From Trichopria drosophilae (taxonomy: Eukaryota > Arthropoda > Insecta > Hymenoptera > Diapriidae): a DNA stretch of 64,000 nt. This document shows, piece after piece, positions 61,821 to 64,000 of this stretch (the first letter of the stretch is position 1; each line of letters begins with the position of its first letter). Location of the stretch: NCBI GenBank assembly GCA_030407085.1, contig CM059584.1, forward strand, positions 105,895,001 to 105,959,000, in the 5' to 3' direction. The notes beneath the pieces are model-generated. The model saw nothing but the letters and a program-made list of their open reading frames with translations, made no database searches and was not told the origin of the DNA. A program made the position numbers and the translations under genes.

Positions 61821-64000
61821 TATAAACGACTATATAAATTTACATGGTATTCCCAAATGAAATATTCATGTGCAATAAAAAAAATTTATTTGTACGTAAA
61901 ACAAAAACGAACTATGAATTAATTATAATATATTATAAACGTTAGTATTGACTGATACAAGTAGCTCTATGACAAAAACAAATAGCTGCAGAGTCATATG
62001 GAAATATCTAAAATATCCCGCTGTCTGACCATTATGGATTTTTTCACTTAAAAGTAGAAGTCTGCATTTTTTATCTGGAGCGAGAGAAAATTGTTACTAT
62101 TTTCTATTACCCGTATTCCAATACAGACGGCATATATTTCCCCTATGGGGATTTTTCTATTCAATATTTTATTAGACGCATACGAGCATTGAAAACCTGG
62201 CTATTTGTGAGAATATGTTAGAATACAGTAAAAAAGGAAAAAGCTGGTTTAGGAAGCAAATATCGACCATGTAGTTTACAATAATGCAAATGAGAAACAT
62301 TTACGTGAATGGATGGTTGGATATGGTGCCTTTAGGCGTTGGTGATTGGACCACATAATTTTGAAAATTGAGTTTTGGATTTTGACTTGATGTTTTGCGC
62401 CGATGACATAACCAGTATTGAGCGGCATGTCGCGAAATATCAAATTCCAATAAGGATTGCAAGAAAGCAGTCTCACGCACAGAGAGTATTGATTTCGGTC
62501 ACGTTTACAGTGCTGCCGCGATTCTGCGTCCTCGGAACTACACTCTTCCCATACGAGGGGAAGAAGCCTCGGAAAGAAGAGTAATCACCCTTCTCACACC
62601 CTCTAATCGAGTCACAATTTCTCCCCAGTTCGATTATCGACGAAATCGATGTATTCGATTCATGGAATATGATGTTGAAATTATTTTTCAGATGGGATTC
62701 AAGTTCTTAGATTTGGTTTCCTGACTATAACTTGAAAGGCTATGTAGAAGATTGAAAATCTAATTTACCTACCCCAGAGTGTCCTAGGATAATTAGAAAC
62801 TCAAATTCTTATGTCATATTTTCAAACACGAGTTTGATGGTTACAGTATTTATAATTTTGGTAATTAAAAAGATATTTTATAATGGATGAACTATCATAC
62901 GATGTTACCGATACGAAACACAGTGGGTAAATGCTCACATTGTCTGTCATTAATAATCTGTTGAAATAAAATTTTGTTGTTATTTTTCGCTAAAATTTCT
63001 ACTGATTTATCGTTTTTACGTAAACAAATAAAACAAATTATACGAGGTAAACAATTCGATTTCATTTTCATGTATTATTTGATATTACGTTTAGGATTTT
63101 ATTTTCGTGCTGTATTAGAAATAATAATTATTCTATTGATTGTTGTTTACAAAGTGAAAACTTAAGTATTGATTTTCCTACGGAATAGTGACTGTTTTAA
63201 ATTACTATATTGAAATGTATAAAATCTGAGAAATGTATGGTTGGATTAGTTTTGTGATGTTTCATGTGTGATATTTCGATCCGTGATTAAGTGTCTATTG
63301 ATGTAACGTCCTGAAAACATTAATTTTTGTATCAAGTAAATTTATTATTCTGAAAAAGAACAGGATATAATTATATTAAAATGGCAGTATTTGTTTTATT
63401 TCAATCCGAAAATTAATTCTCAGGACCTATGAAATTTCTACTTAATTTCTTAATATTTAAACATTTCTTTATACTTTGAAGTATCATGGTACACCTGTTT
63501 AGTAGACAAATACTCCCAGACTTCTATTAAACTATCAAGTGCTGAATGGACATTTTGTCACTATAGTTTTCAACGGCTGGATTTTATACAAAAAAAAGTT
63601 CTATAAAATATCCAAGTAGCCATTATCTGACATAAAATTATCTGACAATTTAGAATCTGTTATTAGATTTAAAAAAAAAAACAACCGTCAAAAACTGTAT
63701 ACGATTACCTATTTCCAAAAAACACACTTTTTTTCAGATTGATATTTTTCTACATCGGTTTTTCACATTGAAAGGATTTAAGAATTCTTGTTTGTATTAA
63801 AGAAATCGTATTCTCGAGTTTGGAACTGTAAAATTTGCATATTATCATTTTAAAATAAAGGTAAAAGTATCCAAAATGGCGGCTAAACCCAAAAACTCAG
63901 CGATAGATTCAGGAATCTTTTAGTTGAAAATTATACATTTTCGGAAAAAATCTTTTTTCGGAACAGAAAGTTTTTACAGATTGTTGTGGAATACCCTGAA
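61821..64000. other. Mostly AT-rich non-coding end of window
   Basis: A CG-containing patch at 62370-62650 carries a 69-residue plus frame (62375-62584) without recognisable features. At 63873-63890 the string CCAAAATGGCGGCTAAACC resembles the ends of the ATGGCGG-type inverted repeats and may be the left edge of an element cut by the window. No gene supported. Confidence 0.4.

Noticed and set aside
62375..62584. 69-residue plus-strand frame in a CG-containing patch
   Set aside because: No domain, no splice signals of note and length within chance for this composition.
1..64000. CRISPR arrays, rRNA genes, bacterial-type operons or integrated viral genes
   Set aside because: No regularly spaced direct repeats with unique spacers, no rRNA-like blocks and no viral structural or replication genes were seen.

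Overview
This window looks like AT-rich nuclear DNA from an insect. The basis is one intron-containing otopetrin-like gene close to the insect OtopLa type, GT-AG introns, a decayed Penelope-like retroelement and many short non-autonomous DNA transposons. A hymenopteran such as a wasp, ant or sawfly is my best guess. That is inference from sequence flavour, because nothing in the window is diagnostic of an order.

Layout. At 1-3335 lies the moderately GC-richer downstream flank, probably partly 3' UTR, of the one confident gene. That gene is an otopetrin proton channel on the minus strand, 3336-9141, with seven coding exons and about 807 residues. From 9.2 to 60 kb the sequence is mostly AT-rich non-coding DNA dotted with inverted-repeat elements: 9.8-10.8, 11.2-11.5, 16.1, 27.1-27.7, 28.6, 31.8-32.3, 33.1-33.6, 45.3, 46.1, 50.9-51.3, 55.5, 58.3 and 59.1 kb. 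Islands of higher GC and CpG stand out at about 17.5-18.5, 25.7-26.0, 28.0-28.5, 38.3-38.9, 40.3-41.1 and 53.1-53.7 kb. Several carry promoter motifs or good splice signals, so they may be 5' exons or promoters of genes whose main bodies I cannot identify here. The best supported is a minus-strand first coding exon at 38288-38541 with a possible 5' UTR exon ending at 40298.

At 60.0-61.7 kb on the minus strand is a broken Penelope-like element, with reverse transcriptase and GIY-YIG remnants and a substituted catalytic motif. The remainder to 64 kb is AT-rich with no recognisable gene.

No operon-like or clearly novel multi-gene system is visible. The most notable observations are: a hairpin transposon nested inside a copy of its own family with a readable 8-bp target duplication; a possible alternative-first-exon gene on the minus strand (38-45 kb); a TATA/initiator/donor trio at 18.1-18.6 kb; a possible two-exon cysteine-rich secreted peptide at 34.1-34.7 kb; and four CTCF-like motifs, one of them inside a transposon. 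Only the otopetrin gene and the repeats with clear termini are firm. The other gene calls are hypotheses.
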